Assembly: GCA_006384855.1 (NCBI GenBank)
Contig: VCJN01002357.1
Location: 62,001 to 126,000, forward strand
Length of the DNA: 64,000 nucleotides
Direction of reading: 5' to 3'
From: Tetraselmis striata
Lineage: Eukaryota > Chlorophyta > Chlorodendrophyceae > Chlorodendrales > Chlorodendraceae
Shown here: one piece after another, positions 34,117-43,569 of the stretch
How the letters are laid out: every line of letters starts with the position of its first letter
Position numbering within the stretch: the stretch's first letter is position 1
The notes under the pieces: model-generated
What the model saw: only the letters and a program-made list of their open reading frames with translations
Told to the model about the DNA's origin: nothing
The model's database searches: none
Translations under genes and position numbers: made by a program

Positions 34117-35385
34117 CTAGCAGCAGAAACGCAGCATAGCAGCTCGCTGCCGAGGCCGCGCCTTTGCGCAACCTGTGCGATGCCCACGTGACACTGGGGG
34201 GCGGCTGGGCGCCCGCCGCCAGGCGGGCGTCCCGCAGCCAGTCAGTGGGAGTGGCTGAAAAGGACCAAGCGGCGGAAGGCTCCAGCGGGGAGACGCTCCA
34301 AAACTTGGTCGGCAGGCCGGCGCCGGAGAGAGGTCGGCAAGAAGGTGGGGCTCGGCCGCCATCGACCCCGTCCAGGGCGCTCCAGAGCCCGGGCGCGGGC
34401 GCCGTGCGCGGGACGGGCGGCCCAGGTACTGTACACTGTACTGCAGTGACGGCCGTACCGCCAGGGATTGGCCGCATGCCTTAGCATAACAGCGAAGATA
34501 CTGGTACTTGTCGTACGCTGTCAGACCCCGCTGCTCCGCGAGGCCGCGGGCGGCGGTGTCGTCGGTCAGAATCCACAAGCGAGACTCGTCGCCGTCGCGT
34601 GGGGGTGGCTCCAGACCGGAAGGGGGGACTTGACCGAAGTAGGCGGAGTCGACGTACTCGAGCTCGGTGTCGAGTGCGTCCACCTCAGCAGGAAGGGGCT
34701 CTTGCGCTCCTTGCTCACCACCCTCGGGCGCAGGCGCGCCCGCGGGAATGGCTGGCTGGGTACCTTTGGGAGGAGGCGGTTGCACGGGAGGAGCGAGTCG
34801 AGCGAGTAAGGCGGCCGTAGCCGCCTCGAACTGCTCGGCCAACCGCTTCTCCAGGGCTATTGCTTGGGCCGTCAGGCGTTTTTCCAATTCGGTGTCGTCG
34901 TCGGTCAGAATCCACAAGCGAGGCTCGTCGCCGTCGCGTGGGGGTGGCTCCAGACCGGAAGGGGGGACTTGACCGAAGTAGGCGAAGTCGACGTACTCGA
35001 GCTCGGTGTCGAGTGCGTCTAGCTCAGCAGGAAGGGGCTCTTGCGCTCCTTGCTCACCACCCTCGGGCGCAGGCGCGCCCGCGGGAATGGCTGGCTGGGT
35101 GCCTTTGGGAGGAGGCGATAGCACGGGAGGAGCCAGTCGAGCAAGTAAGGCGGCCGTAGCCGCCTCGAACTGCTCGGCCATCCGCTTCTCCAGGGCTTCC
35201 GCTTGGGCCGTCAGGCGTTTCTCCAATTCCGCGACAGATGCCGCCGTGGCGCCGCCCGGGGCGTCGTCCACCAAGGCGTCTTCCGGTACAGGGCGAGGGG
35301 GCATCCTGCTGTCGCGGGGTGGGGAAGGTGTAGCGTCTCGGGAGGCTGAGGCTCGGGTCCGAGTCGGCATAGAGTAAGCTGACAC
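34117..35385 (-). CDS. 422-aa DIRS gag-like repeat protein, unit 2
   Basis: Uninterrupted ORF from ATG 35385 to a stop at 34117. The N-terminus is Arg/Ser/Pro-rich. Two direct 113-aa repeats (339 bp each) follow. Each has a coiled-coil-like helix (LEKRLTAQAEALEKRMAEQF), a Pro-rich linker with GTQPAIPAGAPAPEGG, an acidic LDALDTELEYVD and the block PRLWILTDD. After the second repeat comes ARGLAEQRGLTAYDKYQYLR, comparable to the D-x3-R-x-L...Tyr-x2-Leu-x-Cys block of the DIRS gag-like ORF at 5592-6560. The C-terminus is Arg/Pro-rich. A structural, self-assembling role is inferred; function is unknown. Confidence 0.6.
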   Translation of the reverse strand: MSAYSMPTRTRASASRDATPSPPRDSRMPPRPVPEDALVDDAPGGATAASVAELEKRLTAQAEALEKRMAEQFEAATAALLARLAPPVLSPPPKGTQPAIPAGAPAPEGGEQGAQEPLPAELDALDTELEYVDFAYFGQVPPSGLEPPPRDGDEPRLWILTDDDTELEKRLTAQAIALEKRLAEQFEAATAALLARLAPPVQPPPPKGTQPAIPAGAPAPEGGEQGAQEPLPAEVDALDTELEYVDSAYFGQVPPSGLEPPPRDGDESRLWILTDDTAARGLAEQRGLTAYDKYQYLRCYAKACGQSLAVRPSLQYSVQYLGRPSRARRPRPGSGAPWTGSMAAEPHLLADLSPAPACRPSFGASPRWSLPPLGPFQPLPLTGCGTPAWRRAPSRPPVSRGHRTGCAKARPRQRAAMLRFCC

Positions 35386-35674
35386 TCTGCTCGACTGCTA
35401 GAGTCGAGACTGCTTGCGCGAGCCGGTTGAGGCGAGCGCAAGGCAGAGAGTGCCGGTGCCCGAGGGCGGATCCCTCAGGTCGTGGTGCTGGTGCGGGCCG
35501 GCAGGCCCAAGTCCGTGCGCCGACCGCGGGGATCGTGCGCAGTACAACATTGCTAAGTACTGTAAACCTCTAGATGACTACATCTGACCATTTACCCAAG
35601 GAGGCACGATTTGCCAGAGAAGAAAGCCAAAGGCTTGCACAGGTAGCGAAGTGTAGCGGCCGGACGGGGACGAG

Positions 35675-36943
35675 CTAGCAGCAGAAACGCAGCATAGCAG
35701 CTCGCTGCCGAGGCCGCGCCTTTGCGCAACCTGTGCGATGCCCACGTGACACTGGGGGGCGGCTGGGCGCCCGCCGCCAGGCGGGCGTCCCGCAGCCAGT
35801 CAGTGGGAGTGGCTGAAAAGGACCAAGCGGCGGAAGGCTCCAGCGGGGAGACGCTCCAAAACTTGGTCGGCAGGCCGGCGCCGGAGAGAGGTCGGCAAGA
35901 AGGTGGGGCTCGGCCGCCATCGACCCCGTCCAGGGCGCTCCAGAGCCCGGGCGCGGGCGCCGTGCGCGGGACGGGCGGCCCAGGTACTGTACACTGTACT
36001 GCAGTGACGGCCGTACCGCCAGGGATTGGCCGCATGCCTTAGCATAACAGCGAAGATACTGGTACTTGTCGTACGCTGTCAGACCCCGCTGCTCCGCGAG
36101 GCCGCGGGCTGCTGTGTCGTCGGTCAGAATCCACAAGCGAGGCTCGTCGCCGTCGCGTGGGGGTGGCTCCAGACCGGAAGGGGGGACTTGACCGAAGTAG
36201 GCGTAGTCGACGTACTCGAGCTCGGTGTCGAGTGCGTCCAGCTCAGCAGGAAGGGGCTCTTGCGCTCCTTGCTCACCACCCTCGGGCGCAGGCGCGCCTG
36301 CGGGAATGGCTGGCTGGGTGCCTTTGGGAGGAGGCGATAGCACGGGAGGGGCCAGTCGAGCGAGTAAGGCGGCCGTAGCCGCCTCGAACTGCTCGGCCAG
36401 CCGCTTCTCCAGGGCTATTGCTTGGGCCGTCAGGCGTTTTTCCAATTCGGTGTCGTCGTCGGTCAGAATCCACAAGCGAGGCTCGTCGCCGTCGCGTGGG
36501 GGTGGCTCCAGACCGGAAGGGGGGACTTGACCGAAGTAGGCGAAGTCGACGTACTCGAGCTCGGTGTCGAGTGCGTCTAGCTCAGCAGGAAGGGGCTCTT
36601 GCGCTCCTTGCTCACCACCCTCGGGCGCAGGCGCGCCCGCGGGAATGGCTGGCTGGGTGCCTTTGGGAGGAGGCGATAGCACGGGAGGGGCCAGTCGAGC
36701 GAGTAAGGCGGCCGTAGCCGCCTCGAACTGCTCGGCCAGCCGCTTCTCCATGGCTATTGCTTGGGCCGTCAGGCGTTTCTCCAATTCCGCGACAGATGCC
36801 GCCGTGGCGCCGCCCGGGGCGTCGTCCACCAAGGCGTCTTCCGGTACAGGGCGAGGAGGCATCCTGCTGTCGCGGGGTGGGGAAGGTGTAGCGTCTCGGG
36901 AGGCTGAGGCTCGGGTCCGAGTCGGCATAGAGTAAGCTGACAC
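35675..36943 (-). CDS. 422-aa DIRS gag-like repeat protein, unit 3
   Basis: Near-identical copy of the protein encoded 1558 bp to its left, with a handful of substitutions in the coiled-coil and linker of the repeats (for example AIAMEKRLAEQF in place of AEALEKRMAEQF). The stop and start align exactly with the unit-2 copy. Retention of both full-length frames suggests recent amplification or selection on the protein. Confidence 0.6.
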   Translation of the reverse strand: MSAYSMPTRTRASASRDATPSPPRDSRMPPRPVPEDALVDDAPGGATAASVAELEKRLTAQAIAMEKRLAEQFEAATAALLARLAPPVLSPPPKGTQPAIPAGAPAPEGGEQGAQEPLPAELDALDTELEYVDFAYFGQVPPSGLEPPPRDGDEPRLWILTDDDTELEKRLTAQAIALEKRLAEQFEAATAALLARLAPPVLSPPPKGTQPAIPAGAPAPEGGEQGAQEPLPAELDALDTELEYVDYAYFGQVPPSGLEPPPRDGDEPRLWILTDDTAARGLAEQRGLTAYDKYQYLRCYAKACGQSLAVRPSLQYSVQYLGRPSRARRPRPGSGAPWTGSMAAEPHLLADLSPAPACRPSFGASPRWSLPPLGPFQPLPLTGCGTPAWRRAPSRPPVSRGHRTGCAKARPRQRAAMLRFCC

Positions 36944-37149
36944 TCTGCTCGACTGCTAGAGTCGAGACTGCTTGCGCGAGCCGGTTGAGGCGAGCGCAAA
37001 GCAGAGAGTGCCGGTGCCCGAGGGCGGATCCCTCAGGTCGTGGTGCTGGTGCGGGCCGGCAGGCCCCAGTCCGTGCGCCGACCGCGGGGATCGTGCGCAG
37101 TACAACATTGCTAATTACTGTAAACCTCTAGATGACTACATCTGACCAT

Positions 37150-37223
37150 ATATAGCCCGGAATTCCGGAACTGTAATCATTCCTTCCTTCTCTGCTTCCA
37201 GTTCCTGAGCCATCCCTTTGTCA
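37150..37223 (+). repeat. Copia 3' LTR, right part (74 bp)
   Basis: Begins ATATAGCCCGG and ends TTTGTCA. It matches the last 74 bp of the 5' LTR. 251 + 74 = 325, exactly the 5' LTR length, with no base duplicated or lost at the split. Confidence 0.93.
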
Positions 37224-37408
37224 CCTCGCATCCCCCCAAGCCGCACCCACCCCGGTGAGCGTGTCTGAAATAAGGTCGCGCTAGCCGGTTTTGCTGCGCT
37301 GCCGCTGCTTCTTTCCCCGCCCACCGCCACTGGCAGAGCAAGCGGCGGCTGCAAATCCCGCCCGGCTGTGGCGCGCATTGCTTTAAGGCTCAAAGAACCT
37401 GCGCCAGC

Positions 37409-38761
37409 ATGGACGATGGCGTAATAATGACCACCCCGGAGGGTCGGTTCAACCTGAGCACGCCGCAGGGCGCCGAGGCGTTCCTGGCCGCCGGGCCCGC
37501 CACCCTGATCACCACCAACGCCGACCAGCTTAAGGATAACTCGCTGCCCAAGCTGCACCGCGTGAGGATCATCCAGACCTGGGGCATCCTTGCCAGCTCG
37601 CTGTCTCCCGAGTCCCTGGCGCGCGTGCCGGCGGCGGAGAAGGAGTGCCTGGTGGAGACCGCGGCGGCGGTGCTGGCCGCCGAGGCGAAGCGGCCCAAGT
37701 GGCGCTCCGACGGCGAGCTGTCCCTGATCGGCAAGGAGCTATTCGACACGCTGACGCCGTGGTGCAAGGACGTGGCGGTGGTGCAGCTGCTGCTCGCCGG
37801 CGGGTCCAAGGGGCCGCTGGGGCAAGTGTGCGGGATGTGCCGGGAGGCTGAGCCCGGGCCGTGCTTCGACTTCGCTGAGACGTTCCTGCACACAGTTCAC
37901 AACTGCGCCATCAACCTCAGCAAGGAGTCCTACCCGCGCTACGAGAAGCTGTACCAGACCGGTGCGCTGGAGCAGGTAATGCGGATGGGGCTGTCGAGGG
38001 AGGCGCGGCGCATGCCGGAGCCCGCCCGCATCATCGACTATGTCCGCCGAGACAACAAGCTCGTCCGCAAGCGTTTCGCGCCCGACACGCCGGGCGACGC
38101 GCTTGTGCGGGAGGTGCTGGCCGACCCGGCTTCCCGCTCTTGCCCCGAGCTCCGATCCGCGCTCATGCAGCTGCTGCAGCAGGCCATCCTGGCGCAGGAC
38201 TCTGGCGTCTGCAAGATGATGTGCCGCAACTGCGGGAGGACGGGGGAGGACATGAAGAAGTGCGCGCGCTGCCAGCAGGCCGAGTACTGCAGCAGGGAGT
38301 GCCAGAAGGCGGACTGGAAGGCGCACAAGCCCACCTGCCGTGAGGCTGACGGCAAGGTCGTGGACCACAAGTCCGTGCAGTCCTTCCTCGCGCACGTGTT
38401 CCATTCCCAGATAGAGCCCATCAAGTTTGCGCTGGGCTCCAAGGCGATGCTGGTCCAGGAGGAGATCGGGAGCCGGCCCCCCGTGAAGGACCTCGTCATC
38501 CTCCTGGACCAGAGCGAGCCCAACACCAGGCCGAAGATTGCGTACGTGCACGACCTGCTGTCGCGCAAGGAAGACATGCCCGCGGAGTGGTTCCACAAGG
38601 GGACCGAGGTCTACGAGAACAACGTGCGCGCCTTCCTGGGCGCGCTGAAGGAGCAGCACTCGCGCATGCAGCCATGGCCAGGTCATCACCGCGGTGCGCA
38701 GCTTCGACAGCGCGGGGGTGTACCGCTTCCAGCCCGCGTCCGAGCAGTTCAGCGTGCATGA
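37409..38761 (+). CDS. MYND zinc-finger protein
   Basis: The ATG at 37409 opens a 450-codon frame. Residues 272-309 form a MYND finger: CRNCGRTGEDMKKCARCQ followed by EYCSRECQKADWKAHKPTC, with the full C/C-C/C-C/C-H/C set of ligands. MYND fingers bind proline-rich peptides and are often found in protein-protein scaffolds. The rest (N-terminal 270 residues and a domain around LKDLVILLDQSEPNTRPK) is unrecognised. Coding sense seems to shift frame near 38670-38690, where GQVITAVRSFDSAGVYRFQP continues in another frame to about 38800. The annotated C-terminal 30 residues may therefore be wrong because of an indel or an unseen small intron. The Copia 3' LTR ends 185 bp upstream, so the element sits in the promoter or 5' UTR. 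Confidence 0.82.
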   Translation: MDDGVIMTTPEGRFNLSTPQGAEAFLAAGPATLITTNADQLKDNSLPKLHRVRIIQTWGILASSLSPESLARVPAAEKECLVETAAAVLAAEAKRPKWRSDGELSLIGKELFDTLTPWCKDVAVVQLLLAGGSKGPLGQVCGMCREAEPGPCFDFAETFLHTVHNCAINLSKESYPRYEKLYQTGALEQVMRMGLSREARRMPEPARIIDYVRRDNKLVRKRFAPDTPGDALVREVLADPASRSCPELRSALMQLLQQAILAQDSGVCKMMCRNCGRTGEDMKKCARCQQAEYCSRECQKADWKAHKPTCREADGKVVDHKSVQSFLAHVFHSQIEPIKFALGSKAMLVQEEIGSRPPVKDLVILLDQSEPNTRPKIAYVHDLLSRKEDMPAEWFHKGTEVYENNVRAFLGALKEQHSRMQPWPGHHRGAQLRQRGGVPLPARVRAVQRA

Positions 38762-38830
38762 GGAGGATATCTCAGGGGCCCTCCATGATCGACTCCATGG
38801 TGCGGATGTTGAGCCTGCGAGCCGGCAATG

Positions 38831-39245
38831 CGTGAGCATCTCCGCGGCTCTCTCTCTCTTTTCTCTCTCTCTCTCTCACACCCACCCACCCACCCATACA
38901 CACACGCGCACACTCGTTGATGTGGATCGGGGAATCCTCTTCCATACTAACTACAGTATTGGAGACCTATCAAGGCGGTGAGCAGAGCATTACTGCGTGT
39001 GTGGATTTGGCCTTCAGAGGGCGGCTGCATGCTATGGGCTACGTCCGACCCTATGCGGGTTCATGCAGCCGGCCCGAATGACCGCTGGCTCGTGCAGTTG
39101 GAAGACTGGCAGGAACGAAGATGTGACAAATTTCAATTTCAATGCGTGTGTGGGGCGTAAACGTTAAGCCCGGCGCCGCCTGCTCGAGCGTGCTGCATCC
39201 ACGCCTACCCACATACATGAGGATACACACTGACCTTTCACCCAT
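38831..39245. other. MYND gene 3' region with CT/CA microsatellites
   Basis: Begins with (tct)/(ct)n and caccc repeats (about 38845-38915). No exon is convincing. It lies between convergent genes, the MYND gene and the EF-hand/Cys-rich gene. Confidence 0.45.
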
Positions 39246-42200
39246 TACGTACGCTTTGTGGCCGCCACCTTGTACACAATGGCGGCACTCGCCTGCGTGA
39301 CGCGCTCGCGGCAGCCCCCGGCGCTGTCCGTGTGGCGCGTCTGCCACTCCCCGCCGGCTCGGGGTACCATGTCGGTCGTCATGGGCGCCGCGGCCACTGG
39401 CAATGTGGCATTGCCCCTCCCTTGTAAACCTTATTATGGCTATATTTTGGCCAATGGCTTGGTGTTGTCTACCCCAGAACTGGTGGCTGCGCATGTCTTT
39501 GTTTTTGGCTGTCTGCAACCCGTCCGCTCGCCGCTATGATGTCCTTGGTGTCCGCTGATGTCAGCACAAAAGGCCAAAATGTACGGGTGCCGGCGCACCG
39601 ACATGTAAACCCTGATTATAATAAGCCTCACATTGGGCTAGCATGGCACTTATATAAGAACATTTGCTAGAGTTCTGCTAGATTTTCGTCTAGATTTGAC
39701 CTCTGGCAGGCAGGACAGGCTCTTATTCGCAGAGTTGTTATAAACAGCGCAGAGGTGGCAAAACACGGCGGCCGTGCGTGGCCGTGTTTTGCCATCCTTA
39801 CAGCATTTTTCCTATTTCCTTTCTACTCTGGTATTGATCTACTCTCTCGGAGTGCAGACGGCCAAGTCTGATGCGTCTGCCCGTGCTCATTCCGCACCCT
39901 CTTCTGGTGCTGCTTCCACCGCGCAATTGCTGTAGTGGACGTTTCCTATTGCCTTTTCGGGTGGTTTCCTGATCGCCTTTTGCAGCTAGCTCATGTAACT
40001 ATCTACTCTCTTCACATTGTTGCTGAAGTTCCATAGTAATATAACTGTTTGGACGCGATGGAAAGGATTACGTAATCCTTCATGTCTGCGATTTTGCTGC
40101 TGCATACCCGCCGGTCGCGAGTTACCACCTGATACCTATGTACGAGTACTGCCCGATACTACCTGTACTAACAAATACCAGGAGTACTCCTGCTAATTCG
40201 ATTAGGAGTACTCGCGCGATCGCGTTCGGAGTGCAGTGTAATCAACTATATCTTGTCGCTGTGCATCGGTCCCCATTCCTGCATCGTTTTCGAATTTCAA
40301 ACAGTGCACGTAACATTTTCTCAAATAACTGCGCGATTCAAACTCAAACAGTGCACTTCGTGAGTTCCGAAATCGAATCGCAAAACGACCGAGATGTAGT
40401 TGTCAGTTTTGTTTCAAAATAATCCAAACTATGAACGCATTCTATATTTCTATTCTATTCTATTTACGAACTTGCATCCTACCAAACTGTTGAGTCCGCG
40501 CCGGCACCCGTCGGGGTCTCGAGGTACACGCTGCCGCTGCCGCTCCTTCGGCACTTGTTGACAACTGGGGACGTCGCGACGGGCCGGGGCCACTGCCGCG
40601 TGCGGGCGCCTGCACGTGAAGGCGCAGGTAGGGGAGAGCTGTTCCTTCCAGCACCAAAGCGGCGCGCTTCGCCGATGAGCTACGTTCCGCAGCGAAACCT
40701 CGCCTTTGTCCCTCATAGCAGCACAACCATGACCCTTGGCGCACACGTCACCGCACATGCAGTCAGCATCGGCCCGGCAGGCTGGGTCCAAACAAAACTC
40801 CGGAGGCAGCTCAGCGCACTCCGCGTTACTCCGCACGACCATCCATCCATCTGCCTCTCAATCACTAGGGCGCCCCACTGCTTGAGCCAGAGAGCCACCC
40901 CGCCATCCTGTCAGGATTACGCCTTTGTTATGGTCGTCTAGGTGTCAGCAGACGCGGAGGGATGGCTTGGCTGCAGAAAGTGAGGGGATATGGCGGCGCG
41001 CTCATGGCATGCCCCCCCTTCCCCCCGGCCCCATCTTTCCAGCGTCCCCACGCGACCGCATGGAGCCACAGTCGCAGGAAACCCTCAGCTGCCATGCTCC
41101 ATCTCCAGAGAGGGTTTAGGGTTTATGGAACACAAGCCCACAGTGGCGTACATGTTGCAGCACATGTTTTAAAATGCGACGGCGAGCCCCCAGGCAGGTT
41201 GATGCCGGAGCCCTGGCCTTGCCGCGCAGTGGTGGCTGTAATCGTGCTGCTATTGAGTGCGCGTCCAGCTCTCCATTGCAGAGCTGAGCACGACGCGGTG
41301 CCGCCTGCTGCCCCACAGCGTGGAGACAACGGCAGCCCGTAATAAGACAGAATAGTAGAAAGTGGACAGGGGGACAAAGGGGGGGGGGGGGGGGGGGGAT
41401 TCAGGCCCTGGAAGGCCTGAGGAAGTTGCGACCGTCCTCCGGCTAGGCTGCTGCCCGCCTGGGGGTGCGCTGTTTGATCTGGTCATGGGGGTCTTGATTG
41501 CCGGTGACGGTGAGAGCGGTCCTGCTGCGGCCTTCGCGCCGCCTACATGGCGTTGTTGGCCATGCAGACGCTCACACCTGGCATGCCTGGCATCGTCATA
41601 CAGTGGTGCTCCGGGAGGCAGCCCATGCTGTCCTGGCACACTGCGAGCACACCCGCAGCGAGAGAGCGCTCAATTGGTTGGGTACCGATTGAAATGGGGA
41701 GAGGGGAAGGTGGCGGGGGGGGGGGGGGGGGTTATGAGGCTTGCATGCAAATGAGGCAGATTGTCCTTCGGGGAGGTGGGATGGAATGGGGGCACGCACT
41801 GCATCCACTCCAGCCCTCGCCCCCCATGGGGCAATCAGGACTGTCCATGTGCAGGCAGGTCATGGGGGCTGTGGGGTCTTCCGGGTCTGCGTCGCAGGCG
41901 TGGTCCGCCATGCACTGGCTGCTGTCCGAGCACTCTGTTTGGGAGCGGCACCAGGAGCGTTCAGATGCAATTGCCGCCGGTGCGTGCCGTGAAGCAGGCC
42001 AAGGCAGGACCACCTGCGTGCATGCGGACAGGGGCCGAGGGGCTAGGTGCTCACCGCATCCATGCCAGAGCGAGCTTGTGGACGCTTCGTCGACATCCGG
42101 GCAGTTTTCCAGGAGCCTCATGTCCATCATCATGCCCATCATCGTGCTGTTGCTCATGATCATTGTGCTGTTCAGGTGGCACACGCTGCCATCGCAAAAG

Positions 42201-43498
42201 TGGCCCATCATGCAGTCCTCCTCGCCCTCGCACGCTGCTCAGCGGGGACAGGCAGCAGACACACCCTCCAAAAGCTCAGAGGCGCCACGCATTCAGACTC
42301 TGACGGATAGACTGCATAGCCCTGCACCCGCTCAGATATATGATATAAGCCTTAAAATGGGCTTGCATGCAACCTCTGAAAACATTCGGTAGAGTTCCGC
42401 TGTAGTTCCGTCTACATTTGACCTCTGGCAGGGCAGGGCAGGGCAGGGCAGGTTGTTACTCGCAGTGTTCTTAATACCGCGTCGGCAGCCACGCTATTAT
42501 TGGCAAGCAGGGAATAAGGAAGCGCAAACCGGGCAGGTAGGCTAACAAGGGGGGCGAGCGGGGAGCGGGCGGGGAGGGGAGGGGGCTCACGGCACGCTTC
42601 CCAGCCCTCCATGTTGCCGTTGTCGGCTGGCGGGCAATCCTGTGTCATGTTATGATCGCCATGGCCCATGTGGTGGTAGCAAATGCCCATGTCGCACATG
42701 TAATCCTCCATGCAGTCATCGTCGCCCTCGCAAGCTGAACACAACGCATGACACACAACAGCCGGTCCAATCAGCAGCCAATTGGCAGTCTGCCGCGTGC
42801 TGTGCCATTTGCGCGACCCAACGACCCCACCCTCCTTTCAATGCGGCACTTTCAACGTGGCACGCTTTTCGCGGTTGTCTGGGTACGGGTGCCAATGCGG
42901 TTATAGCAACACGGCAAGCAAGAACCCGCCCTGCCCGTCAGAGGTCAAACGTAGACAAAACTGCAGCGGAATTAAAGCCAATGTCCGTGTTGGCTGCGGA
43001 TTCTTGAGGCCTATGATAGGGGGCCATTAGTATAGGCGCGTCAGCATCTGTAGCAGCACAGGCGGAGGGACAGTCTTGCTGCACAGAATGAACAAAGCGG
43101 GGCGCTCACGGCATGCATCCCAGCCCTTCATGTCGCCGTTGTCGGCTGGCGGGCAGGCCATGGTCGTGTTATGGTGCGCGCTGTCGCATTCGCCCCAGTT
43201 GTTACAGAAGGATGGGTGCCCCTCGTCCTGCATGCATGCGTCGTCGCTGTCGCAGGCTGCAGCAGTGGGTGGCAGCAGCGCAGGCCTCAGTGCACACAGG
43301 AGGGAGCCTTCCGATGAACAAGCAGGAGGAGCACTGCCTAAGAAGGGAATAAGGAGGGGAGGGAGAGATGCAAAGGGGAAGGAAAGAGGGGTGTCTAAAT
43401 ATGTAAATAATTAAAAATGTCTACTTACATAATAATATGTATATATATGTGTGTATGTGTGTGCGTGTATATATCTATGTGTGTATATAATTATATAC

Positions 43499-43569
<71 letters not shown>

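Larger units (their letters stand above)
33736..37149 (-). mobile_element. three-unit tandem array of a non-autonomous DIRS-like element in the Copia 3' LTR
   Basis: Three head-to-tail units start TTACCCAAGGAGGC: 33736-34033 (298 bp, internally deleted), 34034-35591 (1558 bp) and 35592-37149 (1558 bp). Each ends with about 170 bp running from GCGAGCCGGTTGAGG to GATGACTACAT; the two full units finish CTGACCAT (the short unit reads ATGACGAT). There are no terminal inverted repeats, no poly-A and no target duplication. Each full unit encodes a 422-aa minus-strand protein with a block resembling the DIRS gag-like protein. Absence of a target duplication, an AT shared by unit end and target, and head-to-tail repeats fit integration of circular DNA by a tyrosine recombinase supplied in trans. 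No recombinase or RT is encoded. Confidence 0.75.
26247..37223 (+). mobile_element. Ty1/Copia retrotransposon carrying a cytosine-5 DNA methyltransferase domain
   Basis: Bounded by LTRs that begin TGTTGG and end TTTGTCA (TG...CA) and by a perfect 5-bp target duplication CCTCG (26242-26246 and 37224-37228). Without the foreign array in the 3' LTR (33736-37149) the element is 7563 bp. Internal order is gag, C5 methyltransferase, protease, integrase, RT, RNase H; integrase before RT defines Copia. A purine tract (gtttgtgggggggg) ends just before the 3' LTR at 33484. The first bases after the 5' LTR (ggctatgggccc) do not match the usual initiator-tRNA primer site, so the primer is unknown. The two LTRs differ by three substitutions in 325 bp, indicating a fairly recent insertion. 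Confidence 0.93.

Noticed and set aside
33736..37149. array as Penelope-like element or retrozyme with hammerhead ribozyme
   Set aside because: Tandem units first suggested this, but no RT/GIY-YIG ORF and no hammerhead core (CUGAUGA...GAAA) were seen, and the joint lacks a target duplication.
33857..37149. the three ~170-bp repeats as LTRs
   Set aside because: They are unit ends of a tandem array, do not start TG/end CA, and no target duplication flanks them.
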